Source: Rhodococcus_F sp040656415
GTDB taxonomy: Bacteria > Actinomycetota > Actinomycetes > Mycobacteriales > Mycobacteriaceae
Length of the DNA: 64,000 bases
NCBI RefSeq assembly: GCF_040656415.1
Contig: NZ_JBFAMC010000001.1
Span: forward strand, 2,043,746 to 2,107,745
Reading direction: 5' to 3'
Part shown: piece after piece, positions 1 to 8,128 of the stretch
Position numbering within the stretch: position 1 is the stretch's first letter
How the letters are laid out: each line of letters opens with the position of its first letter
Position numbers and translations under genes: made by a program
The notes under the pieces: model-generated
What the model saw: the letters and a program-made list of their open reading frames with translations, nothing else
Database searches by the model: none
Told to the model about the DNA's origin: nothing

Positions 1-2
1 TG

Positions 3-290
3 TTGACTGAGTATCCGAACGCAGCGATCGAGTTTATTCAGCTTATTTTGCAGTTCCGTACGCGACCGATTATGTGCTCAAGATCATCGCACTGCAGGTC
101 AGTGCCCAAAGGTGCCGTTTCTCGAGCCGATCCCGACATCCACACGGCTCGGAGCGGGCCGCTCCGCTCGGAGCGCGCTCTCCCGGGTTCGACGATGGCG
201 TCCCGCAAGTCCTGCTCCCTCGTGACTGCATCGGCGCTCCTGTCACCCCGCTCCCCCACCGGTGAGGTGACGCCCTCCCGGCAAGTCTGA
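3..290 (+). pseudogene. Decayed 5' fragment of a winged-helix regulator gene (paralogue of the gene at 1865)
   Basis: Reading the frame that ends at the TGA at 288-290, residues encoded from about 111 onward resemble residues about 16-75 of the intact protein encoded at 1865-2986. Shared pieces in the same order include DI, ALP, a T-x-A-S-x-K-S-x-S-L block and an S-P-x-G-E-V block. At DNA level 'aaggtgccgttt' and 'ggtgaggt' are shared at matching spacing. Only the N-terminal quarter is present, there is no helix-turn-helix region, and a stop follows. I read this as a truncated, decaying duplicate. The alignment was made by eye, so the homology is an inference, though the collinear matches are hard to explain by chance. 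Confidence 0.55.
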
Positions 291-324
291 TCGGGGTTTG
301 CGCGCCCTCATGGTGCAAAAACCG

Positions 325-765
325 TCAGTAGGTGTCGTATGAAAGAACGAGTTCGTAGCCGCTGTCGCTGTGTCCCGCGATGGACAGGTCAGCGCCGCCA
401 CGTAGGTCGACCAGACTGCCGGTACCCATGCCCGGCAGTACTTCCATTCGTACCGACACAGACCCCTGATCTTGACTGCCGATGTGTTGGAACACACATG
501 TCCCCTCATGCCCGCCGATCGAGCCCTCGAAGCGTTCGACGCCGAGAACCGGTGCGACATCGGCCTTGTACGTGATCAGGTAGGCCAGCGAACTGGTTCC
601 CTCGATGTCCCCTGTGTACGAGTAGTGAACGATCGCTTGGGTGGCGCCACGTTTGGGGTAGTAGACGCCACCGGCGGTCATGCCTTCGCCATCTATGTCG
701 AATATCGGCGATTCCGACCACGATTCGATGCAGAACTTGCCAATTGCAGTCTCTGAGTACGTCAT
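325..765 (-). CDS. DUF3224 domain-containing protein
   Basis: The 146-residue product begins MTYSETAIGKF and has the pattern of the DUF3224 family: a short beta-rich protein with a TGDIEG motif near the middle, GSIGGHEG, then a G-x-G-T-G-x-L-x-x-L-R-G block and a C-terminal aromatic strand. The fold of related proteins is a small beta-barrel (allene-oxide-cyclase-like); no enzymatic role is established. The start at 765 is preceded by GGAGA; a longer reading to 915 would overlap the divergent regulator. It is divergent from the AraC-type gene at 831, with about 65 bases between them, which suggests that regulator controls it. Probably a soluble cytoplasmic protein. Confidence 0.75.
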   Translation of the reverse strand: MTYSETAIGKFCIESWSESPIFDIDGEGMTAGGVYYPKRGATQAIVHYSYTGDIEGTSSLAYLITYKADVAPVLGVERFEGSIGGHEGTCVFQHIGSQDQGSVSVRMEVLPGMGTGSLVDLRGGADLSIAGHSDSGYELVLSYDTY

Positions 766-830
766 GTCTCCAAACTCTAAATACGTGACAGCAGACCGTT
801 CTTGAACAAACGCGACAGTATGATGAGCGA

Positions 831-1631
831 ATGTCGAGTGCGCCAGGACATCCTGAAGCGATTGTCCGACCAACGGCCGCCGCGCGTGCATTCGAAGTCG
901 AGCGGATCGCTCCACGAGAAGAGTTGGCCGAATTCGTCGACTACCACTGGCTGGTCAGATGGTCGGACCAGAAGCCGTATCAACAGCAAGTAGTCCCTCA
1001 GCCACGCGTTCATATCGCCGCCGAGGATGGGCAGCTATTGGTTCACGGGATTTCCCGCAAGCCGTTCTACCGAACGCTGGTGGGAACTGGGCATGTACTG
1101 GGAGCTGCGTTCCACGCTGGAGGATTCCGGTCGCTCACGAGAAGCACCGTTGCAGCGATTTCGGGAACAGTCCAACCCGGACGGCATCTTCTAGCCGGCG
1201 ACGACAGACCGGTCGCGGAACAAATTCTTGCCAGTACCGACACCGCCGAGATGGTCGAAGCATTCGAGCGGTACATACTGCTGACTCGTCCCGTCCCCGA
1301 TCCCACTGGACGGGAAATCACGGACTTGGTCCACGAGGCTCAATGCCGTCGCGACATAGTCCGAGCCGATCAGCTTGCCGCGCATGCCGGCTGCAGTTTG
1401 CGTACCCTGCAACGACTCTTCGCCGAGTACGTCGGAATCGGGCCGAAGTGGGTAATTCAGAGGTTTCGCATACTCGACGCAACCGCCGCCGCCCACTCCG
1501 GCCACCCGATCGATTGGTCAGCACTCGCCCACCAACTGGGATTCAGTGACCAAGCTCACCTGACTCGGGTCTTCACTCTGATAGTCGGAACACCCCCAGC
1601 TGCCTACCAGCGCGCGAACGACACGCTCTAG
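831..1631 (+). CDS. AraC-family transcriptional regulator (DUF6597-type N-terminal domain)
   Basis: 266 residues. The C-terminal ~100 residues carry two helix-turn-helix units of the AraC/XylS type, including ADQLAAHAGCSLRTLQRLFAEYVG and the second-helix block LAHQLGFSDQAHLTRVF. The N-terminal ~150 residues resemble the DUF6597 domain typical of actinobacterial AraC proteins, with a VDYHWLVRW motif. The ATG at 831 has no strong ribosome site. It is transcribed away from the DUF3224 gene, and the short shared intergenic region probably holds both promoters. The ligand cannot be read from sequence. Family assignment is firm, target inferred. Confidence 0.85.
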   Translation: MSSAPGHPEAIVRPTAAARAFEVERIAPREELAEFVDYHWLVRWSDQKPYQQQVVPQPRVHIAAEDGQLLVHGISRKPFYRTLVGTGHVLGAAFHAGGFRSLTRSTVAAISGTVQPGRHLLAGDDRPVAEQILASTDTAEMVEAFERYILLTRPVPDPTGREITDLVHEAQCRRDIVRADQLAAHAGCSLRTLQRLFAEYVGIGPKWVIQRFRILDATAAAHSGHPIDWSALAHQLGFSDQAHLTRVFTLIVGTPPAAYQRANDTL

Positions 1632-1852
1632 GCTCCGACTCGCTCAACAGCTCGATGCGAAGACCTGTTGTGCCGGGACGGGACCTTTCTACGGATTCGG
1701 ATTACCTTGTCGCGCAGCCAAGGCCATACGTCGTCGCTGTGTGGAATCGTCGATCGACGATGATTTCGGGTGAAATCGGGTGCCCTGGTGGATGCGCAGT
1801 GCGACGTGACATTGTTCTGTTTATAAATGGTTCCGTCGCGGACCGACTTTGC

Positions 1853-1858
1853 TACACT
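1853..1858 (+). promoter_or_regulatory. Possible -10 box for a leaderless transcript
   Basis: TACACT lies 6 bases upstream of the ATG at 1865 with no Shine-Dalgarno sequence between them. This is the spacing expected for leaderless transcription, which is common in Mycobacteriales. The -35 region is weak. Inference only. Confidence 0.3.
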
Positions 1859-1864
1859 CGCGTG

Positions 1865-2986
1865 ATGGTGGATCAGGAGAATGCCGAGTTTGCGGGTCAT
1901 GGCGCCAAGGTGCCGTTTCCGAAGCCAGAGCGTGACATCGACCTGTACCGACGGGCGATCGCCACACTCCGGGCCGCGCTCCCCCAGGGTTGGACGCTCG
2001 CGTCCGGCAAGTCTCGCTCTCTTGCCGATGCACCCGAGCGCCTGTTGGTCGGCTCCCCCGGCGGTGAGGTCGCGTCCTTCTCGGTAATTCCGGCACGCGG
2101 TGTACTCGCGGGCGACGCCGCCCGGTTCGCCGACGGGCTCTCGGGGTCCGATCGGGGATTCGTTTGTGCTCGATACCTTTCCGAACCCGTTCGCCGTCAA
2201 CTAGACGCCAGAGGTCTGTCCTACGCCGACGCGACTGGCAACACCTCACTGTCCGCCGACCGGCCCGCGATCTGGGTACGCGATCGCGGTGCCGATGCGG
2301 ACCCGTGGCGCGGACCTGGGCGTCCTGCCGCCCAGTTGACAGGCGACCCAGCCGCGCGTGTAGTACGCGCGCTCGCTGATCATTCGGGCCAACTGACGGT
2401 CCCGGAACTCATCCGACTATCCGGGGCGTCAACTGGGGCGACCTACAGGGTTGTCGAAACCTTGGAAGAACGAGATCTCCTCGAGCGGCTCCCCCGTGGC
2501 CCGATCACCAGCGTTCGGTGGCAGCAAATGCTGCGCGCCTGGAGCAGCGATGCAAACTTCGGGGACTGCCCCACAGTCGGCTACTTTGCGCCAGAAGGAG
2601 TGCGATCGTTCCTGACACGACTGGGGAAACACTCCGATCACCTCTACGCGGTGACCGGCTCAGTCGCGGCTGCCGCATTCGCCGAATACGCGCCGGCGCA
2701 TCAGGTACAGATCTATGCCGATCACGATGAGGCACTGGCCCGTGCGCTCGAACTACGGCCCGTCGACGAAGGCGCCAACGTCCTCATCGCCACCCCCCGA
2801 TCAGCGGCGGTGTTCGAGCGCACTCTCTTCCGCGACAACGTCCGCCTGGTCGCCCCGACACAGGCGTTCGCCGACCTTCTCGCCGGAACCGGTCGTCACC
2901 CGCAAGAAGCGGAGCACCTCCTCGAGTGGCTGACTGAGAACGTAGACGAGTGGAGAACACCACTCCGCGCACCGGAATCTCCGTGA
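1865..2986 (+). CDS. Winged-helix DNA-binding protein, AbiEi-like or orphan regulator
   Basis: 373 residues. I do not recognise a named gene. The N-terminal half carries an ARG-L-SYADATGN motif seen in actinobacterial proteins annotated as transcriptional regulators or AbiEi-like antitoxins. A winged helix follows around residues 160-215, with an LTVPELIRLSGAS helix pair and the L-x-E-R-D-L-L-E-R recognition/wing region. The C-terminal half looks like a nucleotidyltransferase-associated or YpbE-like alpha/beta domain, without recognisable catalytic residues. No partner toxin gene is adjacent: the downstream gene at 3162 encodes an Hsp70-like protein. A decayed copy of its 5' end lies at the left edge of the window. 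Start chosen at ATG 1865; a preceding GTG is in frame. Confidence 0.6.
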   Translation: MVDQENAEFAGHGAKVPFPKPERDIDLYRRAIATLRAALPQGWTLASGKSRSLADAPERLLVGSPGGEVASFSVIPARGVLAGDAARFADGLSGSDRGFVCARYLSEPVRRQLDARGLSYADATGNTSLSADRPAIWVRDRGADADPWRGPGRPAAQLTGDPAARVVRALADHSGQLTVPELIRLSGASTGATYRVVETLEERDLLERLPRGPITSVRWQQMLRAWSSDANFGDCPTVGYFAPEGVRSFLTRLGKHSDHLYAVTGSVAAAAFAEYAPAHQVQIYADHDEALARALELRPVDEGANVLIATPRSAAVFERTLFRDNVRLVAPTQAFADLLAGTGRHPQEAEHLLEWLTENVDEWRTPLRAPESP

Positions 2987-3161
2987 CTGTCAGCGTCCCG
3001 GCACGACTAGTCCGAGCTTCGGGGCCGTTGCCCACGCCTCACCGCTCGAGAGTCGCGTACGGGCACTGAATCCGCGGGATGTACATTTCGTAGCCTCACC
3101 GAGTGAGTGGATAGATCCCGACCGACGTGGGGATCCGTTCGCACAAAATAGGAGTACCGGG

Positions 3162-4367
3162 TTGGCTATCGGAGTTGGGCTCAGGATCGGCACTGTCGTA
3201 TCCACTGCGGTTGTGGCGTCGAACGATCCGGGCTCACCGGATCCGATTGTCATCGCCAGAGACACCGTCCTGCACATGTGCCCAGACGGCACAGCGATTC
3301 TCGGAGGGTCCGCACCTCGTTCCTTCGGCGAGACCCATACAGTTTCGGCGTTCCTTCCCAGCGTGGGCAATCCAGCTGGCGTCGAAGTTGGTGACGGGTC
3401 CCGTTTCCGTGCCGAAGACCTCGTAGCCGGCTCGATGCGCTGCCTGCTCAGGGAATGCGAACCCCTTCCCGATCACGGCGGGCGTACCGGTGGTGCTCCC
3501 GACATTTTCGCCGCATATCCGACCCGATGGGACTCGGCTACAGTTGCGGCACTGCGCGACGCACTGGATTACGCTGACATGTCGTACTTGTCCTTGGTCT
3601 CGGACGCCGAAGCGGCGGCGGCGTGGTTCGAGTCCGAGATCGCTGAGCGTCCCGGTCAGCTGGTCGGCATCTACCATGTCGACGACACCGGAGCGACCGT
3701 CGCATTGATCCGATCCGGCGTCGAGGCAGGAAAAGCGTTCCGATTCCCCTCCGGTGGCACCCCCACAGCGCAGCTCGCCACAGCACTTGGGGCGTTCGGT
3801 TGGCTGCCGAGCAACCTCGACGCCGTCGTCGTAACCGGCGACGGGTTGATCGCGCGAGATTCCGCAGCCGTGCAGGGGCTTGCGGACACTGTGAGCGAGA
3901 AGTTTGACGTTCGCTGCGTCGTGGGTCCCGGGCCCGAGCAGACGGCAGCCCTTGGGGCCGCGATCCGAGCCGCCGGCTTCAACCCGACCACGCACAAGAT
4001 CACTCCCATCGGGTTGCCGCCCTCCTACGAAGTCACCGAGGTGATAGAGGCCCTTGCCGACACCGACACCGACACCGACACCGAGGCCGAACTCAATTCC
4101 GACGCACAGGAAAAACCATCTGTTTCAGCCGCTGTCGTGGCCGACACTCCTGCCCGCACTTCCGTTTCCACGCAGGTCAAGGACGATCCCGTCACGGTAG
4201 CCACTGCCACGCAGGTCCAGGATGATCCCGCCACGGTAGCCACTGCCACGCGTGCCGGTAACAAGCCCGTCCCCGACGCCAGTTCGCGGGACTCCTGGCT
4301 CATGGCGGCCGCGGTCGGAGTTGTACTCGTGCTGTTCGCGATCGTCTTCGTGTGGCTCGTCCTCTGA
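3162..4367 (+). CDS. Hsp70/actin-fold-like protein with C-terminal membrane anchor
   Basis: 401 residues from a TTG start with a good AGGAG seven bases upstream. The N-terminus (AIGVGLRIGTVVSTAVV) looks like the first beta-hairpin of the Hsp70/actin ATPase fold. A DDTGATVALIRSG segment near residue 175 resembles the second phosphate loop, and PGPEQTAALGAAIRAAG near residue 265 resembles the DPE-AVALGAA block at the end of Hsp70 ATPase domains. The substrate-binding domain is absent. Instead there is a low-complexity stretch (Asp-Thr repeats and a duplicated 13-residue unit), then one transmembrane helix (about residues 383-400) at the very end. Comparable Hsp70-like membrane proteins occur in mycobacteria and rhodococci without a known role. 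The gene is alone on its strand here. Confidence 0.6.
   Translation: MAIGVGLRIGTVVSTAVVASNDPGSPDPIVIARDTVLHMCPDGTAILGGSAPRSFGETHTVSAFLPSVGNPAGVEVGDGSRFRAEDLVAGSMRCLLRECEPLPDHGGRTGGAPDIFAAYPTRWDSATVAALRDALDYADMSYLSLVSDAEAAAAWFESEIAERPGQLVGIYHVDDTGATVALIRSGVEAGKAFRFPSGGTPTAQLATALGAFGWLPSNLDAVVVTGDGLIARDSAAVQGLADTVSEKFDVRCVVGPGPEQTAALGAAIRAAGFNPTTHKITPIGLPPSYEVTEVIEALADTDTDTDTEAELNSDAQEKPSVSAAVVADTPARTSVSTQVKDDPVTVATATQVQDDPATVATATRAGNKPVPDASSRDSWLMAAAVGVVLVLFAIVFVWLVL
4054..4083 (+). repeat. GACACC hexanucleotide tandem repeat
   Basis: About five near-perfect copies of a GACACC unit inside the Hsp70-like gene encode an Asp-Thr run. The reading frame is maintained, so copy-number change would only alter linker length. 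Confidence 0.8.
4170..4247 (+). repeat. Two 39-bp tandem repeats in the Hsp70-like gene
   Basis: Units at 4170-4208 and 4209-4247 both begin ACGCAGGTC and end GGTAGCCACTGCC, with only a few substitutions. A third partial unit follows. They encode a TQV-x-DDP-x-TVATA linker before the transmembrane helix. Confidence 0.85.
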
Positions 4368-4604
4368 TCCTGGCTCAGTGACTGGTCTGAAGGGGGCAAG
4401 GCGTATCGAAACAGTCTTTGCCGGCTCGCCAGAGGTTCGGCTAATTATGCGTTTCCGTCGCGGGCTGATAACGCTCACTCGATGGCACAGGACGTTGCCG
4501 TGCGCCGCGTTCTGGCAATGTCGATTGACCTGTCGTCAGGGCGAATCGAACCGCGTTTCACCCGATTGCTCGTCCGACGGCTTCGCGGAACCGATCGGGG
4601 GGTG

Positions 4605-5846
4605 TCAGGACAGGCAGATACCGAGGAGGGCATCCACCGCGGTGGCAAACTCTCTCGGCGCGTTCGCATCGGAGCCGCCGTTGTCGAGAGCGCGACGGGC
4701 CCAGCCGTCGAGGGCGTCGAGCGCCTTCGGGGTGTCGAGGTCGTCCGCCAGGTGCTGGCGCAACCGCGCGATCGTGTCGGTGGCAGACTGCGCCGACCTC
4801 AGCGCAGCAGCATCCCTCCACAATGCCAATCTTGCACTCGCCTCAGCGAGCACCTGATCGGTCCAAGGTCGATCCTGCCGGTAGTGCTCGGACAACAGCC
4901 CCAATCGAATAGCAGCCGGGTCGACACCCTCACCTCGCAGCTTGGACACGAACACCAGATTGCCGCGACTCTTCGACATCTTCTCGCCGTCGAGACCGAT
5001 CATTCCGGTGTGCACATAGTGGCGCGCGAAACGGCGGGCGCCGGTGGCCGCCTCGGCGTGCGCCGCCGAGAACTCGTGATGCGGGAAGATCAGGTCACTT
5101 CCACCGCCCTGCACGTCGAACCCCGATCCGATGCGGTTGAGCGCGATCGCCGAACATTCGATGTGCCAACCAGGACGCCCCGGTCCGAATGGAGACGGCC
5201 AGGACGGCTCGCCGACACGAGCTGCCCGCCAAATCAGGGCGTCGAGAGGATTCTGCTTCCCGGCGCGGTCTGGATCACCACCACGCTCAGCGAAGAACTT
5301 CCCCATCGTCTCGCGGTCGTAGCCGGACTCGTAGCCGAACTGCTCTGTCGCGTCAGCCCGGAAGTACACGTCGGGAAACTCGGGGTCGTCGACGGTGTAC
5401 GCGGCACCGGAGGCGACGAACTTCTCGATCATCTCGATCACTTCGCCCATCGACTCGACGGCACCGATGTAGTCGCGTGGGGGCAGGACTCGAAGCGCCT
5501 CCATGTCTTCGCGGAACAGCGCCGTCTCCCGCATCCCGAGAACGACCCAGTCTTCGCCGTCGCGGTTGGCTCGCTCGAACAGCGGATCGTCGATGTCGGT
5601 GACGTTCTGCACGTAGTGCACGTCGTGCCCGGCGTCGCGCCAGATCCGATTCACCAGATCGAAGGTCAGGTACGTCGCTGCGTGACCGAGGTGGGTGGCG
5701 TCATAAGGTGTGATACCGCACACATACATGGTGGCTGTACGCCCCGGTGTAACCGGACGGACCTGCCGGTCGGCGGTATCGAACAATCGCAGCGGGGGCC
5801 CCTGGCCGGCGACGGACGGAACAGGGATTTCGGACCAAGACTGCAT
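4605..5846 (-). CDS. mshC: L-cysteine:1-D-myo-inositol 2-amino-2-deoxy-alpha-D-glucopyranoside ligase MshC
   Basis: 413 residues, the normal family length. It catalyses ATP-dependent ligation of cysteine to glucosaminyl-inositol, the third step of mycothiol synthesis, in the cytosol. The fold is that of class I cysteinyl-tRNA synthetase without the anticodon domain. HIGH-type HLGHA and KMSKS motifs are present, as are the zinc-site residues in YVCGITPYD, GWHIECS and PHHEFS. The start MQSWSE (5846) matches MshC proteins, whereas a longer reading to 5975 would run into the upstream gene. It is the last gene of the minus-strand run that begins with uppP, with about 50 bases after the SCO1664-family gene. 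This gene is strong evidence for an actinomycete. Confidence 0.97.
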   Translation of the reverse strand: MQSWSEIPVPSVAGQGPPLRLFDTADRQVRPVTPGRTATMYVCGITPYDATHLGHAATYLTFDLVNRIWRDAGHDVHYVQNVTDIDDPLFERANRDGEDWVVLGMRETALFREDMEALRVLPPRDYIGAVESMGEVIEMIEKFVASGAAYTVDDPEFPDVYFRADATEQFGYESGYDRETMGKFFAERGGDPDRAGKQNPLDALIWRAARVGEPSWPSPFGPGRPGWHIECSAIALNRIGSGFDVQGGGSDLIFPHHEFSAAHAEAATGARRFARHYVHTGMIGLDGEKMSKSRGNLVFVSKLRGEGVDPAAIRLGLLSEHYRQDRPWTDQVLAEASARLALWRDAAALRSAQSATDTIARLRQHLADDLDTPKALDALDGWARRALDNGGSDANAPREFATAVDALLGICLS

Positions 5847-5898
5847 GACAGTGAGCCTAATGGACCCACCATTGCGGCTCGACGGGAGCCGCCCCCAC

Positions 5899-6702
5899 TC
5901 AGAACGCAGGCCACGGTATGGGCCGACGACCTCTCGGACGAGGCATGACCGGAGCCGCGACCAGGTCGACGGCACGCTCGTAAAGTGCGACCACCTCGTC
6001 CGGTGTTATGTACGCACCCAAGCGAACACCGAAGTCCCCCTCGAGCGAGGAGATCAGTCCACCGACGTCGGCGACAAGAGTTCCCGGCACTTCCGTCCCG
6101 GCCCACCCCCACAACACGGTCCGCAGCTTGTTCTCGGTGTGCAGGCAGATGCCGTGGTCGACACCATAAACGGAGCCGTCCAGACCTTCTAGTGCGTGGC
6201 CGCCCTTGCGGTCGGCATTGTTGATCAGGACGTCGAGAACTGCCATTCGCTGCAGCCGAGGGTCGTCGGCGTGTATGAGCACGATCGGGTTGCCCTCCAT
6301 ATCGGTGGCCTGCAGGATCGCGAACCACCCCTCGGGCACCGCGTCGGGTGTGCAGATGTCGACCAGATCAAGGCCGGCGGCGCCATCACCATGGCGGTCT
6401 GGAGTATCTATCCATCGCTGTACCATTCCGCGACCAAAAGGTCCCTCACGCAACACCGTGTGAGGAATTACGCTCCAGCCGAGTTGCTCGGATACCAGGT
6501 ATGACGCGTACTCCCGTCCGGCAAGTGTGCCGTCCGGGAAGTCCCACAACGCACGCTCCCCACGGATCGGCTTGTAGACGCACCGAACAGAATTCGCCCC
6601 GGACACTGCGTCGCAGACCAGAGTGGCATTGCTGGCGTCCGTAATCCGACCGATGAGAGTCAACTCGCCCGACTCCAAGGCATCGGACTCCTCGGCAGAC
6701 AA
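5899..6702 (-). CDS. SCO1664-family PI3/PI4-kinase-like protein
   Basis: 267 residues. It has the atypical kinase pattern of the SCO1664 family: an N-terminal ATP-site lysine in VYKPIRGERALWDF, then DVLINNADRKGGHAL and VYGVDHGICLH, which correspond to the catalytic and metal-binding loops. The substrate is unknown. A TTG start at 6702 is preferred because AGGAGG sits exactly seven bases upstream, embedded in the last codons of the DUF3090 gene whose TGA ends at 6705. This implies translational coupling. It is conserved beside DUF3090, a histidine phosphatase and mshC across Mycobacteriales, so a shared cell function is likely but unproven. Confidence 0.85.
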   Translation of the reverse strand: MSAEESDALESGELTLIGRITDASNATLVCDAVSGANSVRCVYKPIRGERALWDFPDGTLAGREYASYLVSEQLGWSVIPHTVLREGPFGRGMVQRWIDTPDRHGDGAAGLDLVDICTPDAVPEGWFAILQATDMEGNPIVLIHADDPRLQRMAVLDVLINNADRKGGHALEGLDGSVYGVDHGICLHTENKLRTVLWGWAGTEVPGTLVADVGGLISSLEGDFGVRLGAYITPDEVVALYERAVDLVAAPVMPRPRGRRPIPWPAF

Positions 6703-6704
6703 CT

Positions 6705-7298
6705 TCAATCCTCCTGATCGCCTTCCGAAGTGAGTCCGAAGCTCTGACCTCGGCGGTATCCGTTGGTTCGAATACAGATGTGACCCTCTGGGGCGAGCGG
6801 TTCCGTACACAACGGACACGGTGCACGCCCGGCGGCGATGACTCGTTCGGATCGCAGCGAAAAGTCTCGTGCCTGCAACGGGGAGAGAAAGACGCGGACG
6901 GCGTCCGGACCGTCCTCGGAGTCGTCGAGGACAACGGAATCGTCGAACTCGGTTTCGCTGACGGCGAGTAATTCGACCACTACGGACTCAGCGTCCGCAT
7001 CCCAGCCCAGCCCCATCGTGCCAACCCTGAACTCGACCTCGATCGGGGTCACGAGCGGGCTGACATCGTCGAGTTGAGCCCCTTCCGGTGGCACCTCGGT
7101 GCCGAACCGCCGATGTACTTCTTCGAGGAGGAGCCCCATCCGATCGGCGAGCACCTGAACTTGCTGCTTCTCCAACAAGACGCTGATCACGCGCGTCTCG
7201 TGCACAGCCTGGAGATAGAAGGACCTGTCGCCCGGCTCACCCACCGTTCCTGCAATGAATCGGTCAGGAGTGCGGAATACGTGAATTGCGCGTGACAT
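6705..7298 (-). CDS. DUF3090 family protein
   Basis: 197 residues, full length for the family, starting MSRAIHVFRTPDRFIAG with GGAGG nine bases upstream. A C-terminal CPLCTEPLAPEGHIC segment looks like a zinc knuckle (Cys-x2-Cys...His-x-Cys). The function is not established. The position between the histidine phosphatase and the SCO1664-family kinase-like gene is conserved in actinomycetes, suggesting a joint role with the latter, and its stop region supplies that gene's ribosome site. Confidence 0.9.
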   Translation of the reverse strand: MSRAIHVFRTPDRFIAGTVGEPGDRSFYLQAVHETRVISVLLEKQQVQVLADRMGLLLEEVHRRFGTEVPPEGAQLDDVSPLVTPIEVEFRVGTMGLGWDADAESVVVELLAVSETEFDDSVVLDDSEDGPDAVRVFLSPLQARDFSLRSERVIAAGRAPCPLCTEPLAPEGHICIRTNGYRRGQSFGLTSEGDQED

Positions 7299-7399
7299 TG
7301 CACCTCCTTCAACTGGAGCTGGGCACTGCTGCGCCGCTCACTCGTTGTTCCGTTTCGGGCTGCTCCTTACAGCATGCTGCATTCATTATCCGTCAATCG

Positions 7400-8089
7400 T
7401 CACAACCGGACCTCCCCCCCTGGCACCGATCCGGATACTTCGGTGCTCGCAGACTTCGGTGGCGTGTTCACACCCGCCAGATCCGCCCCCGTGTCATTCA
7501 TCTTCAGCACGTATGGGCGCGTAGAGGTGTAGCGGACGACGCTGATCGAAGCTGGTTCGGCAACAATCCTCTGGAATCCGTCGAGATGCGCGCCGAGGGC
7601 ATCCGCAAGGATCGATTTGATGACGTCGCCATGGGTGCACGCCACCCACACCACGTCCCGGCCGTGCAGCTCCGCCAGCCTCGTGTCGTGCTCCCGGACC
7701 GCTGCCACAGCCCGGGCCTGGACTTGTGCCAGACCCTCTCCTCCCGGAAACACCGCCGCAGACGCGTGCTGCTGCACGACCTTCCACAGTGACTCCTGGA
7801 GCAGGCCCTCCAGCTTGCGCCCGGTCCACTCGCCGTAGTCGACTTCGACGAGCCGGGGCTCCACGACGGGATTCAATCCACGCGCACGGGCGAGTGGACC
7901 GACCGTCTGCTCGCACCGGGCGAGCGGTGAATGCACTATCTCCTCAACTGCCACGTCAGACAGCCGGGATACGACAGCCTCCGCCTGCTCGCGGCCGCGG
8001 TCGTCGAGTTCAACCCCCGGCAACCGGCCGGCGAGCGTGCGCGCGGTATTGGACGTAGAGCGCCCATGTCGTAGAAGGACAACTGTCAT
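7400..8089 (-). CDS. Histidine phosphatase family protein (MSMEG_4193 type)
   Basis: 229 residues. The N-terminal RHG catalytic motif is in VVLLRHGRSTSN. The second catalytic histidine is in ACTHGDVIK near residue 150, and a conserved acid is in LVEVDYGEWTGR. This is the phosphoglycerate-mutase-like phosphatase superfamily; the substrate is unknown. It sits in the conserved minus-strand run 39 bases after uppP and about 100 bases before DUF3090. The last ~25 residues are probably disordered. Confidence 0.9.
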   Translation of the reverse strand: MTVVLLRHGRSTSNTARTLAGRLPGVELDDRGREQAEAVVSRLSDVAVEEIVHSPLARCEQTVGPLARARGLNPVVEPRLVEVDYGEWTGRKLEGLLQESLWKVVQQHASAAVFPGGEGLAQVQARAVAAVREHDTRLAELHGRDVVWVACTHGDVIKSILADALGAHLDGFQRIVAEPASISVVRYTSTRPYVLKMNDTGADLAGVNTPPKSASTEVSGSVPGGEVRL

Positions 8090-8128
8090 TGACTCAGCCT
8101 ATGTCGCGCACTCTCCGACCGTGTGATC

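Noticed and set aside
1865..2986. AbiE type toxin-antitoxin system
   Set aside because: Only an antitoxin-like regulator is present; no AbiEii-type nucleotidyltransferase toxin lies beside it.
4368..4604. Gap between the Hsp70-like gene and mshC
   Set aside because: Looked for RNA genes or small CDS; nothing beyond weak hairpins was convincing.
4482..5948. Long plus-strand open frame (488 codons)
   Set aside because: It is the antisense shadow of mshC; the product has no family pattern.
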